Made by a program: the position numbers and the translations under genes | Shown: piece by piece, positions 10,706 through 21,264 of the stretch | Position numbering within the stretch: the stretch's first letter is position 1 | How the letters are laid out: each line of letters starts with the position of its first letter | DNA from: Euclidia mi | Taxonomy: Eukaryota; Arthropoda; Insecta; Lepidoptera; Erebidae | DNA length: 64,000 nucleotides | Assembly (NCBI GenBank): GCA_944739405.2 | Contig: OX123186.2 | Coordinates: 88,763,034 to 88,827,033 of the forward strand | Direction: 5' to 3' | The notes under the pieces: model-generated | Database searches by the model: none | What the model saw: the letters and a program-made list of their open reading frames with translations, nothing else | Told to the model about the DNA's origin: nothing

Positions 10706-11875
10706 GCAGGAGTAGCGTTACTCAAACATATCTACAGTGCTTGGGAGAATTCCCAAAATGCTGTTGGTGTATTCTGCGACCTTTCGAAAGCATTCGATTG
10801 TGTCTGCCATGAGACGCTCTTGTGCAAGCTTAGACATTACGGCGTCCAGACTAAAGCATTGGATGTCATTAAGTCGTACTTAAGTGACAGGATCCAATGT
10901 GTTGAAATAAATGGCTCAAAATCCAGTGGCTTACCTGTTGATTTAGGAGTGCCACAGGGCAGCATCCTAGGGCCTTTCTTGTTTCTTGTTTACATAAACG
11001 ATTTACCTTTTTACTTGAGAAACATTTGTGACGTTGTACTGTTTGCTGACGATACTTCTTTGATATTTAAAGAAGATAGAAATAAGGAACACTTTAACGA
11101 AATAAACAGTGCACTCATTCAAGTGACTAAATGGTTTAATGTAAACAATCTAGTACTGAACGCCAAAAAAACAAAATGTGTTAAGTTTGCTCTGCCTAAT
11201 GTCAGAAACCTTGGTCCTAACATAGTTTTAAATGACGATGTACTCGAAACAACTGAATCCACATTATTTCTAGGATTAACACTTGATTCGAAGTTACAAT
11301 GGGGTGCGCATGTTACATATCTCTCAGGGAAACTTAGCTCAGCTGCTTATGCTGTTAAGAAGGTTCGTAGGTTGACCGATGTCGATACGGCTAGACTGGT
11401 TTATTTTAGTTATTTTCATAGTGTTATGTCATATGGCAAATTGTTATGGGGTAGAGCTGCTGATATCCAAAATATTTTTATATTGCAGAAACGGGCAGTT
11501 AGGGCCATTTACCAGTTAAAGACAAGAGTCTCACTCAAAGAAAAATTTAAAACTATTGGTATTCTTACTGTAGCGTCACAATATATTTATGCCAGTGTTA
11601 TGCATGTAATACTAAACATAAATTCTTATAAAATGAATAGTGACATACACAATATCAATACTAGAAATAGACATAAATTATGTGTTTCGTATTTTCGTTT
11701 GCACCAAACGCATAGCTCTTTTATTGGGCTCAGTATTCGCATATACAATAAATTACCAACTTATATTTTAGACTTGCCATTAAGTTCGTTTCAGCCAGAA
11801 GTTAAAAAGAATCTTATAAATAAGGCATATTACAGTTTGAAGGATTATTTTGATGACAGGAGCGCTTGGAAGTAG
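10706..11875 (+). CDS. Reverse transcriptase, 3' part of LINE ORF2, copy 1
   Basis: About 389 codons of RNA-directed DNA polymerase. Visible RT motifs in order: DLSKAFDCV (motif A-type Asp), GVPQGSILGPFLFLVYINDL (motif B), FADDTSL (catalytic Asp-Asp), LVLNAKKTKCV, and FLGLTLDSKLQW (thumb entry). The C-terminal part runs to TAG at 11873. No endonuclease or RNase H domain. The upstream ATG at 10658 is host sequence that happens to be in frame. Truncated and non-autonomous. Open frame suggests a fairly recent insertion. One residue differs from the unit 3 copy (Lys at 11438-11440, Ile there). Confidence 0.85.
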   Translation, partial: AGVALLKHIYSAWENSQNAVGVFCDLSKAFDCVCHETLLCKLRHYGVQTKALDVIKSYLSDRIQCVEINGSKSSGLPVDLGVPQGSILGPFLFLVYINDLPFYLRNICDVVLFADDTSLIFKEDRNKEHFNEINSALIQVTKWFNVNNLVLNAKKTKCVKFALPNVRNLGPNIVLNDDVLETTESTLFLGLTLDSKLQWGAHVTYLSGKLSSAAYAVKKVRRLTDVDTARLVYFSYFHSVMSYGKLLWGRAADIQNIFILQKRAVRAIYQLKTRVSLKEKFKTIGILTVASQYIYASVMHVILNINSYKMNSDIHNINTRNRHKLCVSYFRLHQTHSSFIGLSIRIYNKLPTYILDLPLSSFQPEVKKNLINKAYYSLKDYFDDRSAWK

Positions 11876-12483
11876 TTGTTTGCTTTTGACTAGGTCAATA
11901 ATTAGTAGTTTTATTTTATAGTGTAGTTAATTACGATATTCTCATTTCATACTATATTTTGCATTCATGCTCCACACTTTCATTATAACTTTGCGGATTT
12001 GTAAAATGTGGGTAGCTCGTGGTCATGGGCTAACTAATAGGTTGTCGATTGCTTTGGTTTCATAATACCGTTACTTTCTGCTTCATTCACTTCTACTATA
12101 GTTCTGACCATGTTCGCGAGTTGCCTACATTAAAAAGACGTAAGTGGATGCTCCTGTTTCACCATATTTACTTTGGGAGGCTTACCATATGAACATCATT
12201 TACTGCTTGAGTATGATATCAATAGCTACTAAAAATTTTACTAGTAGATGTCTACAATGTGAAACAGTTGCAGCTCCTTACAAAAATAAAATGTACCACC
12301 ATTATATTTGTTTGAAAAGAGTGGCCATGAGTTTTATTGCCCGTTGTTTCTCGTGGTTCTACCTATTGCATTGCGAACGTGGCAGTAAATGTAAATGTAG
12401 AATCATTAAGTACTTAACTTAAATTTTGACGTTCATAAGCGTCACTTTGTGGCCTAGATGAATAAATGATTTTGATTTTGATT
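10706..12483 (+). mobile_element. 5'-truncated non-LTR retrotransposon (Jockey/CR1 group), copy 1
   Basis: Insertion of about 1.78 kb in the D-E spacer, absent from units 1 and 4. It starts inside the reverse transcriptase gene (no endonuclease, no 5' UTR) and ends in an untranslated region with AATAAATGATTTTG and repeated TGATTT units, typical of lepidopteran CR1-type tails. Target duplication is short and imperfect (about TTTAT/TCTAT). The same insertion is in unit 3. Confidence 0.8.
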
Positions 12484-12774
12484 TATATTATTCAAATGTA
12501 AAATTTGTGTGTAAATAATTGTATAATTGCCGTACATATAGCAATGTGTCCACATTGCTTTCGGTGCAAGTAGTTACATCTAGTAAGTAATACCTACTTA
12601 CTGTAAGAGTGTTGTGAAAATGTGATTTGTTTGACTAAATAAATTTATTTAGTTGTTTTACTTGGTTATTTCTTACATTTAATTTAGGTACTTTAGGAAG
12701 ATTCTTAATATATTTTTAGTGTGCTATCCTTTTTAAAAGATTTTTATATTGAGTTATTAACGTTTTATTTTCAG

Positions 12775-12854
12775 GTACAAGTCCCCTAACATACGGCATG
12801 ACTAAGTTCGGTAATCCGATCATCTCTTGGGGCAATTTGTGCCGGCGTACTTAG
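12775..12854 (+). pseudogene. mod(mdg4): Truncated FLYWCH exon, type E, at unit 2/3 junction
   Basis: Acceptor AG 12773-12774. It reads GTSPLTYGMTKFGNPIISWG, then runs into the next unit at 12834/12835 and adds NLCRRT before TAG. The junction is the same as at 5799/5800, so the whole block including the broken exon was copied again. The finger lacks all four ligands. Confidence 0.8.
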
Positions 12855-13110
12855 AAATAAGTTACTTGTATGTGTAGTGATTTTACACTATGGCCCGCTG
12901 TGCAGGTCCGAATTGATATATTTGATATGTGATTCTGTCGTGATGATTATAGTATTACTATTGTTAAATAAGAAAAAGATGTTGTTTCCACTTAATGTTA
13001 TGAACTATGACGCTGATGACCGAAGAGTTTTTTAATTACGCCCGAAATATGTGGTCTGAAACATGTTGTGATGTAAATTCTTAAAGAGAAATAAATACGT
13101 AAAAAATCTT

Positions 13111-13431
13111 CAATAGGGTATTTGACTAAAAAAATCGAATTAGTCCGTCAGTTAGATTATCGAAAAATATTGGATACGTATTTTTTGTTTTATCAAATCA
13201 GTTAAAGATTACGAAGATATAACGCTTCAAAGATGGAGAAACGTCTAAGAGTGGGGGCTTGTAACGTCACTTGCCAGTAAAAAGTGTACTGGCAAGTGAC
13301 GTCACACGAGTTTTCAGCGAAGTTTGTAGTGTTCATTTTTTGTTTACGTGACTAAAGAAAATATACGTGTCCAATATTTTTCGATAATCTATCTGACGGA
13401 CTAATTAGATTTTTTTAGTCAAATACCCTAT
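13111..13431. mobile_element. 321-bp MITE with long terminal inverted repeats, unit 3
   Basis: Starts AGGGTATTTGACTAAAAAAA and ends in its inverse (TTTTTTTAGTCAAATACCCT). Arms of about 65 bp match with few mismatches. Compared with the empty site in unit 2 (CTTCAATTG), the insertion duplicates AT. TA with a shifted end is an alternative reading. A second, perfect 16-bp hairpin (ACGTCACTTGCCAGTA and its inverse) lies in the middle. The same insertion is at 20467-20787. Confidence 0.8.
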
Positions 13432-13720
13432 TGGAAACCGTTTCTAAATCTCATCATAATAGCACTTAAAATAATTATGAACAATTGTTGTAGACACTAC
13501 CTATACCTGAAGTTGTAATTCAAGACTAAAGCGACATTTATGTTTCTATTGCTACCGATGAGATCTTATACGTTGCCCTGTTCCGCACATTTAGGGAAGA
13601 AAGTTTTTGCACTTATTATCTTGCTTACTGCTCATATTTGTGCTTATTATCGATAGTTATTCTTTCTCATTAACAGCAAAACGAACATATTTCTTAAATA
13701 TTTTTACATGGATGTTGCAG

Positions 13721-13908
13721 CTCAGTTTATTAAAACTCAAAAAGGCTCGACCATGCTTCTATACAAAGGATTGCGTTACTCGAGGAACTATCAGAATGGC
13801 GACAGAATATCTTGGAAGTGCAACAAACATGGATGTATCGCAAGAATCATCACCATTTACAATGAAATTATTTTGGTGAACAACAACCACAATCATTCTG
13901 GTTATTGA
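13721..13908 (+). CDS. mod(mdg4): FLYWCH terminal exon, type A, unit 3
   Basis: The acceptor is TGTTGCAG (AG 13719-13720), phase 1, TGA at 13906-13908. The translated tail appears identical to the unit 2 and unit 4 copies (ISWKCNKHGC, HNHSGY). It lies in the tract where units 2, 3 and 4 agree, the likely crossover zone. AAATAAATAA follows the stop. Confidence 0.87.
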
Positions 13909-15683
13909 GATAAAATAAATAATTAGTGTATTTTCGTAACGTTTATATATTGTGTGTGGACCGAAAAAGATCCGAATAAACACACGCTCGCATAGCTCTT
14001 ATATAACAAGGCAGATGATACACCGTGAATAAAAAGTGAAGTATTATTTTACTACCTATATGCATAGTCAAAGTCAAAGTGAAATGATTTATAGGTTCAT
14101 TACAAACACTTAAACAAAGTGATACTTTATAAAAAATAAACTAGATGAGGCCGGTTTTTCCGACCTGACTGCCCTGAGAAGAAATATCCAAAACATACTC
14201 AAAGGTCATAGTCTCTTTAAAAGTCCACACACAATAATAATAAAAATATATGTATACATATATTCAATAAAATATAAATATATAAGTACAATGTGAGACG
14301 ACTATACGCTAAGATATAGTAGGCTTTATCCTTTGATAGAATTGCCGCAAGCATAAGGGTTTACTTATGCTTGCGTAACGGCCAATGATGGGGAAAAGAA
14401 GTGTGCCTTAGCAAGATGGGCCGACGACATCACTGCGATCGTGGGCCTGAACTAGACTCCTTTTCCTAGTTAGCTGCCCATGTTCAGCAGTAGACATAGT
14501 CAGGCTGTGGCTGATGATGAAATTAATGTGTTGCCCTGTTTAAAATGTGAAAGTACGTATGTATTCGTAAAGTGTTTAATAAAAGAAATGCTTTACCAAG
14601 ATTTGTATTTTCTTAATCAATTTATGAGACATTCCAATCTTAAGGATGCCTTGTATTTATAAGTGATTGGTGTAATAAAATGTAGTTTTTACTGAAGTGC
14701 CCTTGTAGCGATACTTATAGTGTAACATGTGTGTATTATGTGAACTGATTTCGTATTTATAACGTAAGAATGCGGTGTAGGTTTAAAAAATGTATTACAT
14801 AAATGTGGTGTAATTAGGTAGGTAGGTAGGTATATTGCTAATGCTAATGAAATAATGTGCCAAATATTTCCTACTTTTATTTAAAACTCGACGTCACCCG
14901 TGTTTCAGCCCGCGTGAATTACGTACCCCTGACTCAGGAATCACCCTATGTATTGGTAAAAGCGTACAAAAATCTATTCGGTACTTTTTGCGTAACCGCA
15001 TTCATACAGACATACATACATACATACATAACGTCACGCCTTTTATCCCCGAAGGGGTAGGCAGAGGTGTATTTCTACACCCACTTTTCGCCAGATATAC
15101 TTTAGTCCCACGTAATAAGGGATACAGACATACAGGAGAAAAATGGGACTTTATTTTATAATACTATGTTTACTTAGGTAATGTGATCTGCTTTGAGCAT
15201 TTGGTTCGTAAAGTTACTAGCAACATTCTACAGGTACTTGTTTATTTCTGTAATTCAAAAGGTAATGTCCTCTGTGTCCATTGTTACATTTTTGTATGTC
15301 GTAACTAACATTCATTTTTAATTCATTATTAGGTACACCAAGCTTACGCTGATATTAATTAAGATAGATTACCATTGAATCAACTCTGGTTCCTTACTTT
15401 CTTAATATACGCATTACGCACGCAATAATTATCTCTAGCCCTTTTAAAATAATGGGTAAGTATAATTTACGTTGTCACAAACCACGTTTCAAAGTCTAAA
15501 TATTTAGTGTTATAGCAACTTTATAGAGAGATATTGTAAATTTGCCTTTCCGCACGCCCAGTTCCTTGGCTTGCTTAAATCTAGCACCCATGAGTAAAAC
15601 ATTACATAACAGTAATTTCAAGTTTGATTTGACACAAATAAACTGGGCAATATGTTAGACTAGTGTTTCTAATATTGTTTCAG
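13909..15683. other. Spacer A-B, unit 3
   Basis: Same content as 6557-8327, including the SINE-tail insert at about 15007-15132. It has one more CATA unit than unit 2, so the offset between the copies changes from 7352 to 7356. No exon seen. Confidence 0.55.
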
Positions 15684-15886
15684 GGCTTGTGCCTACATTC
15701 ACCCTGTCAAACTATGGCAATAGAGTATTGTTGTATGGTGAGAATCGTTACAGGCGGGCGACCAGCAACAGTAACAACACTTTCAAAACTAGATGGATCT
15801 GCATAAAGGATTATGCGGGGTGTCGAGCGTCCGTTACTACTATAGACGACGTTATTGTTAAGTTTTTTGGTGAACATCATCATTAA
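15684..15886 (+). CDS. mod(mdg4): FLYWCH terminal exon, type B, unit 3
   Basis: The acceptor is TTGTTTCAG (AG 15682-15683), split codon gg, LVPTFTLSNYGNRVLLY, TRWIC, C-x6-C, EHHH, TAA at 15884-15886. Protein identical to unit 2. Complete ligands, and nothing in the sequence speaks against use. Confidence 0.87.
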
Positions 15887-16943
15887 AGAGTATTTATTTA
15901 ATATTAGTATTAATTATCACCTCTTTTGCACTAGTCCTTTATTTAATTAGGGTCGGCGCAGTATGTCCGTAGCTTCTCTTCTCTTCATCTCTGACGCCCG
16001 TAATCCGATCACTTACTCCTTTCATATTCATCCTCACGCAATCCAGTCATCTATTCCTTGGCCTCGCTCTCCATTTTTGTCCTTCTAACTTCATATTAAT
16101 ATTAAGGAGGGAGAAAAGTACATCTTGAAATTACAATACATATGCCAAGTACAGTTTTATTATAATTGACTACATAATCAAGTAACATCGAAATATCAAC
16201 GCTATTGCCACGTTAATAACGTTTAAAAAGCAGTATTATATTTATTTATCTTGTCGTTCATAAGTAGTTCTTGTAAATAAATGCAGTAAAATTGATCTAA
16301 GTAGTTTGATTCCAACTTCCATACATTTTCATGTAGCATGTATACTCAGACACATAGAAAAATGAATAAATGAAAAAGAAATTTGCGCATATATTCTGAA
16401 CGGCATAATGTCAGTACTTTGTCAGATAAGCTCAGATAAGTTACGTTGTTCATCTACTCTTCGACACGCTCCCTAAACTATTCACAGAAACTGTACGACA
16501 TTAACGAACGTCCAAAACGGTATGTTAAAGAATGCGACCATGATGTCACGTACTGTTCATTAATTTGACATGATCAGTTTGTATGTCGTACCAATATATG
16601 GTATAAAGGTATTTGTGGTTGGTATTTTTGATAAACACATCGGTATTTCCATGCTAGACGGAGGTAACCCTATCGGTCCTGGTTTTTTGCTCAGGACAAA
16701 AATCGTAAGGCTACGTTGCGTCGGAGGCCTTCGGGCGGTCTATACCTAAGTGTCAACAGCAGAGTTAGCCAAAGGCTTACATAAAACGAAGAAGAAATCT
16801 TAATAATATGGACGTAATCGAAAGTTACTTTCTGTTAAATTATTTGGATGCAAAGAAAAATGCCAAACATTCTTGGCAAATTTTTCTTATACGAGTATTT
16901 TTGAAAATCATGTCTGGTCCTTATGTATTTTTTTGTTTTATAG

Positions 16944-17143
16944 ATAATATAATACCACGATTCGTTCTATCGTCCCATGGGAATAGAGTGTTAGTTTACG
17001 GATCGTATAGTTTCAGACGCGAGAAAATGACTGGCGACAGAATTCGCTGGATTTGTTCTAATGTGTACTACACTAAGTGCCGGGCCTCACTTACTACTAT
17101 AGATGATGTCATTGTTAGGACGTTTGGTGATCACAATCAATAG
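16944..17143 (+). CDS. mod(mdg4): FLYWCH terminal exon, type C, unit 3, final His replaced
   Basis: Acceptor TTTTATAG (AG 16942-16943), complete frame to TAG 17141-17143. Ends DHNQ like unit 2, so the last zinc ligand is missing. The rest of the finger (PRFVLSSHGNRVLV, IRWIC, C-x7-C) is unchanged, which suggests the loss is recent or tolerated. Confidence 0.8.
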
Positions 17144-17310
17144 TCAAATATTTAATTTTGTTACAAATAATATTATTTCTTATAAGTTAAACAGATTTTT
17201 TCTGAAAGTATTACTGGTTTGGGAATTACCATGATATGGAGATTTAAAGTCTGCAGTATTCTATGTATTAATGGATTCTGTTGCAGGCAAATCTGAAGCT
17301 TGCTCCTTAA

Positions 17311-17516
17311 TCTTAATATATAAAATCCTTGCGTTGCTGACTGACTGACAGACACGCTACAGTCGAAACTATTGGGCGCAGGAAGCTGAAATTTGGCATG
17401 TACGTTTCTTGGGGACCGTAGGGGTGCACTAAGAATGGATTTCCCGAAATTCCCACGGGATCGGCCAAAACGGGTAAATTTAAAAAAATGCATGCGTAGC
17501 TGCTGGCGTCCTCTAG
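17311..17516 (+). mobile_element. Helitron-like non-autonomous element, copy 2
   Basis: 206-bp copy of the element at 9955, at the identical site, so inherited by duplication and not by independent insertion. TC start, CTAG end, A/T flanks. Confidence 0.75.
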
Positions 17517-17674
17517 TTAGGTATAAAGCCTGGTCGAGTACTTTTATAATATATAGGACAACATGTAGCCACGAGCTCATTGTTTGTCATAGGAGAGGCC
17601 TATGACCAATATTGGACTGATACAGGCTGATGATGATGTGGCCACAATATTTCGGTGTCTAACCTTTTGTTCAG

Positions 17675-17889
17675 AATCAGATGCGTCTCTTCAGTCAGAA
17701 GAATATTATTTTGCAACAAGTCCGAGAGGAAACCCCGTTCTAGTAGTGTCAAGTTATCGTTTTAAACGAATGAAGACTAATGGTAATAAGAAACGATGGA
17801 TTTGTATCAAGACTAGGGAACGTTGTAACTCTTTTGTTGTAACCGAGGATGAAAATATAATCAAAATGCACGTTTGTCATACACATTGA
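17675..17889 (+). CDS. mod(mdg4): FLYWCH terminal exon, type D, unit 3, with displaced acceptor
   Basis: Same structure as the unit 2 copy: ancestral acceptor deleted, alternative AG at 17673-17674 keeps phase 1. Finger body KKRWIC, C-x6-C, VCHTH and TGA 17887-17889 intact. The Arg codon before Trp is CGA, unlike the TGA of unit 1. Confidence 0.65.
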
Positions 17890-18061
17890 TTCAAGAATTT
17901 GTTCTAAAATACTGTTGTCAATTTTATTTTTTTAATATTTTATTCCGATAGAATCAATTATTGTGGTTGTAATTGAGGAGATTTAGAAGCGTTGACTGAA
18001 TATTATAATAAGTTTGAAAAAGGCAATAATGTTGCGGTTGTTAAATGACTTCAAATTCTAT

Positions 18062-19231
18062 GCAGGAGTAGCGTTACTCAAACATATCTACAGTGCTTGG
18101 GAGAATTCCCAAAATGCTGTTGGTGTATTCTGCGACCTTTCGAAAGCATTCGATTGTGTCTGCCATGAGACGCTCTTGTGCAAGCTTAGACATTACGGCG
18201 TCCAGACTAAAGCATTGGATGTCATTAAGTCGTACTTAAGTGACAGGATCCAATGTGTTGAAATAAATGGCTCAAAATCCAGTGGCTTACCTGTTGATTT
18301 AGGAGTGCCACAGGGCAGCATCCTAGGGCCTTTCTTGTTTCTTGTTTACATAAACGATTTACCTTTTTACTTGAGAAACATTTGTGACGTTGTACTGTTT
18401 GCTGACGATACTTCTTTGATATTTAAAGAAGATAGAAATAAGGAACACTTTAACGAAATAAACAGTGCACTCATTCAAGTGACTAAATGGTTTAATGTAA
18501 ACAATCTAGTACTGAACGCCAAAAAAACAAAATGTGTTAAGTTTGCTCTGCCTAATGTCAGAAACCTTGGTCCTAACATAGTTTTAAATGACGATGTACT
18601 CGAAACAACTGAATCCACATTATTTCTAGGATTAACACTTGATTCGAAGTTACAATGGGGTGCGCATGTTACATATCTCTCAGGGAAACTTAGCTCAGCT
18701 GCTTATGCTGTTAAGAAGGTTCGTAGGTTGACCGATGTCGATACGGCTAGACTGGTTTATTTTAGTTATTTTCATAGTGTTATGTCATATGGCATATTGT
18801 TATGGGGTAGAGCTGCTGATATCCAAAATATTTTTATATTGCAGAAACGGGCAGTTAGGGCCATTTACCAGTTAAAGACAAGAGTCTCACTCAAAGAAAA
18901 ATTTAAAACTATTGGTATTCTTACTGTAGCGTCACAATATATTTATGCCAGTGTTATGCATGTAATACTAAACATAAATTCTTATAAAATGAATAGTGAC
19001 ATACACAATATCAATACTAGAAATAGACATAAATTATGTGTTTCGTATTTTCGTTTGCACCAAACGCATAGCTCTTTTATTGGGCTCAGTATTCGCATAT
19101 ACAATAAATTACCAACTTATATTTTAGACTTGCCATTAAGTTCGTTTCAGCCAGAAGTTAAAAAGAATCTTATAAATAAGGCATATTACAGTTTGAAGGA
19201 TTATTTTGATGACAGGAGCGCTTGGAAGTAG
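18062..19231 (+). CDS. Reverse transcriptase, 3' part of LINE ORF2, copy 2
   Basis: RT fragment with DLSKAFDCV, GVPQGSILGP, FADDTSL and FLGLTLDSKLQW, ending at TAG 19229-19231. The only residue difference I noticed from copy 1 is Ile (18794-18796) for Lys in the SYG-x-LLWGRA segment. Related RTs, and the LINE at 25743 in this window (PIIDYGDVCYF), have a hydrophobic or small residue here, so Ile may be ancestral. Enzymatically incomplete because the endonuclease half is missing. Confidence 0.85.
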   Translation, partial: AGVALLKHIYSAWENSQNAVGVFCDLSKAFDCVCHETLLCKLRHYGVQTKALDVIKSYLSDRIQCVEINGSKSSGLPVDLGVPQGSILGPFLFLVYINDLPFYLRNICDVVLFADDTSLIFKEDRNKEHFNEINSALIQVTKWFNVNNLVLNAKKTKCVKFALPNVRNLGPNIVLNDDVLETTESTLFLGLTLDSKLQWGAHVTYLSGKLSSAAYAVKKVRRLTDVDTARLVYFSYFHSVMSYGILLWGRAADIQNIFILQKRAVRAIYQLKTRVSLKEKFKTIGILTVASQYIYASVMHVILNINSYKMNSDIHNINTRNRHKLCVSYFRLHQTHSSFIGLSIRIYNKLPTYILDLPLSSFQPEVKKNLINKAYYSLKDYFDDRSAWK

Positions 19232-19839
19232 TTGTTTGCTTTTGACTAGGTCAATAATTAGTAGTTTTATTTTATAGTGTAGTTAATTACGATATTCTCA
19301 TTTCATACTATATTTTGCATTCATGCTCCACACTTTCATTATAACTTTGCGGATTTGTAAAATGTGGGTAGCTCGTGGTCATGGGCTAACTAATAGGTTG
19401 TCGATTGCTTTGGTTTCATAATACCGTTACTTTCTGCTTCATTCACTTCTACTATAGTTCTGACCATGTTCGCGAGTTGCCTACATTAAAAAGACGTAAG
19501 TGGATGCTCCTGTTTCACCATATTTACTTTGGGAGGCTTACCATATGAACATCATTTACTGCTTGAGTATGATATCAATAGCTACTAAAAATTTTACTAG
19601 TAGATGTCTACAATGTGAAACAGTTGCAGCTCCTTACAAAAATAAAATGTACCACCATTATATTTGTTTGAAAAGAGTGGCCATGAGTTTTATTGCCCGT
19701 TGTTTCTCGTGGTTCTACCTATTGCATTGCGAACGTGGCAGTAAATGTAAATGTAGAATCATTAAGTACTTAACTTAAATTTTGACGTTCATAAGCGTCA
19801 CTTTGTGGCCTAGATGAATAAATGATTTTGATTTTGATT
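18062..19839 (+). mobile_element. 5'-truncated non-LTR retrotransposon (Jockey/CR1 group), copy 2
   Basis: Duplicate of the insertion at 10706-12483, same truncation point and same TGATTT-repeat tail, so it came with the unit duplication. Confidence 0.8.
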
Positions 19840-20130
19840 TATATTATTCAAATGTAAAATTTGTGTGTAAATAATTGTATAATTGCCGTACATATAGCAA
19901 TGTGTCCACATTGCTTTCGGTGCAAGTAGTTACATCTAGTAAGTAATACCTACTTACTGTAAGAGTGTTGTGAAAATGTGATTTGTTTGACTAAATAAAT
20001 TTATTTAGTTGTTTTACTTGGTTATTTCTTACATTTAATTTAGGTACTTTAGGAAGATTCTTAATATATTTTTAGTGTGCTATCCTTTTTAAAAGATTTT
20101 TATATTGAGTTATTAACGTTTTATTTTCAG

Positions 20131-20210
20131 GTACAAGTCCCCTAACATACGGCATGACTAAGTTCGGTAATCCGATCATCTCTTGGGGCAATTTGTGCCG
20201 GCGTACTTAG
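20131..20210 (+). pseudogene. mod(mdg4): Truncated FLYWCH exon, type E, at unit 3/4 junction
   Basis: Acceptor AG 20129-20130. Same 5' part (GTSPLTYGMTKFGNPIISWG) and same chimeric NLCRRT-stop end across the junction at 20190/20191. Third copy of the same break. Confidence 0.8.
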
Positions 20211-20466
20211 AAATAAGTTACTTGTATGTGTAGTGATTTTACACTATGGCCCGCTGTGCAGGTCCGAATTGATATATTTGATATGTGATTCTGTCGTGAT
20301 GATTATAGTATTACTATTGTTAAATAAGAAAAAGATGTTGTTTCCACTTAATGTTATGAACTATGACGCTGATGACCGAAGAGTTTTTTAATTACGCCCG
20401 AAATATGTGGTCTGAAACATGTTGTGATGTAAATTCTTAAAGAGAAATAAATACGTAAAAAATCTT

Positions 20467-20787
20467 CAATAGGGTATTTGACTAAAAAAATCGAATTAGT
20501 CCGTCAGTTAGATTATCGAAAAATATTGGATACGTATTTTTTGTTTTATCAAATCAGTAAAAGATTACGAAGATATAACGCTTCAAAGATGGAGAAACGT
20601 CTAAGAGTGGGGGCTTGTAACGTCACTTGCCAGTAAAAAGTGTACTGGCAAGTGACGTCACACGAGTTTTCAGCGAAGTTTGTAGTGTTCATTTTTTGTT
20701 TACGTGACTAAAGAAAATATACGTGTCCAATATTTTTCGATAATCTATCTGACGGACTAATTAGATTTTTTTAGTCAAATACCCTAT
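20467..20787. mobile_element. 321-bp MITE with long terminal inverted repeats, unit 4
   Basis: Copy of the element at 13111-13431, same site. I noticed one base difference (CAGTAAAAG here, CAGTTAAAG in unit 3). Terminal arms AGGGTATTTGAC.../...GTCAAATACCCT and central GTCACTTGCCAGTA hairpin. Confidence 0.8.
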
Positions 20788-21076
20788 TGGAAACCGTTTC
20801 TAAATCTCATCATAATAGCACTTAAAATAATTATGAACAATTGTTGTAGACACTACCTATACCTGAAGTTGTAATTCAAGACTAAAGCGACATTTATGTT
20901 TCTATTGCTACCGATGAGATCTTATACGTTGCCCTGTTCCGCACATTTAGGGAAGAAAGTTTTTGCACTTATTATCTTGCTTACTGCTCATATTTGTGCT
21001 TATTATCGATAGTTATTCTTTCTCATTAACAGCAAAACGAACATATTTCTTAAATATTTTTACATGGATGTTGCAG

Positions 21077-21264
21077 CTCAGTTTATTAAAACTCAAAAAG
21101 GCTCGACCATGCTTCTATACAAAGGATTGCGTTACTCGAGGAACTATCAGAATGGCGACAGAATATCTTGGAAGTGCAACAAACATGGATGTATCGCAAG
21201 AATCATCACCATTTACAATGAAATTATTTTGGTGAACAACAACCACAATCATTCTGGTTATTGA
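21077..21264 (+). CDS. mod(mdg4): FLYWCH terminal exon, type A, unit 4
   Basis: Acceptor AG 21075-21076, phase 1, TGA at 21262-21264. Protein appears identical to units 2 and 3 (KGSTMLLY, C-x4-C, HNHSGY). Lies before 21584, where unit 4 begins to diverge from unit 3. Confidence 0.87.

Larger units (their letters stand above)
5800..12834 (+). repeat. Tandem unit 2 of the A-B-C-D-E exon block
   Basis: 7035-bp unit. Its junction with unit 1 lies in exon E (GGGGCA then ATTTGTGCC). It carries a SINE-tail insertion (about 7655-7775), a Helitron-like element (9955-10160) and a 5'-truncated LINE (10706-12483), all also present in unit 3 at the same sites. It has no 321-bp MITE near its start. Confidence 0.9.
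12835..20190 (+). repeat. Tandem unit 3 of the A-B-C-D-E exon block
   Basis: 7356-bp unit, nearly identical to unit 2 over most of its length. The differences I noticed are one extra CATA repeat near 15010, one residue in the RT ORF, and the first ~660 bp. That front part carries the MITE (13111-13431) and single-base variants of unit 4 instead of unit 2. The unit is best read as an unequal-crossover product. Collapse or duplication by the assembler is the alternative. Confidence 0.9.

Noticed and set aside
12144..12422. 92-codon ORF after the RT gene
   Set aside because: Lies in the 3' UTR of the truncated LINE, with no domain. Duplicated only with the element.
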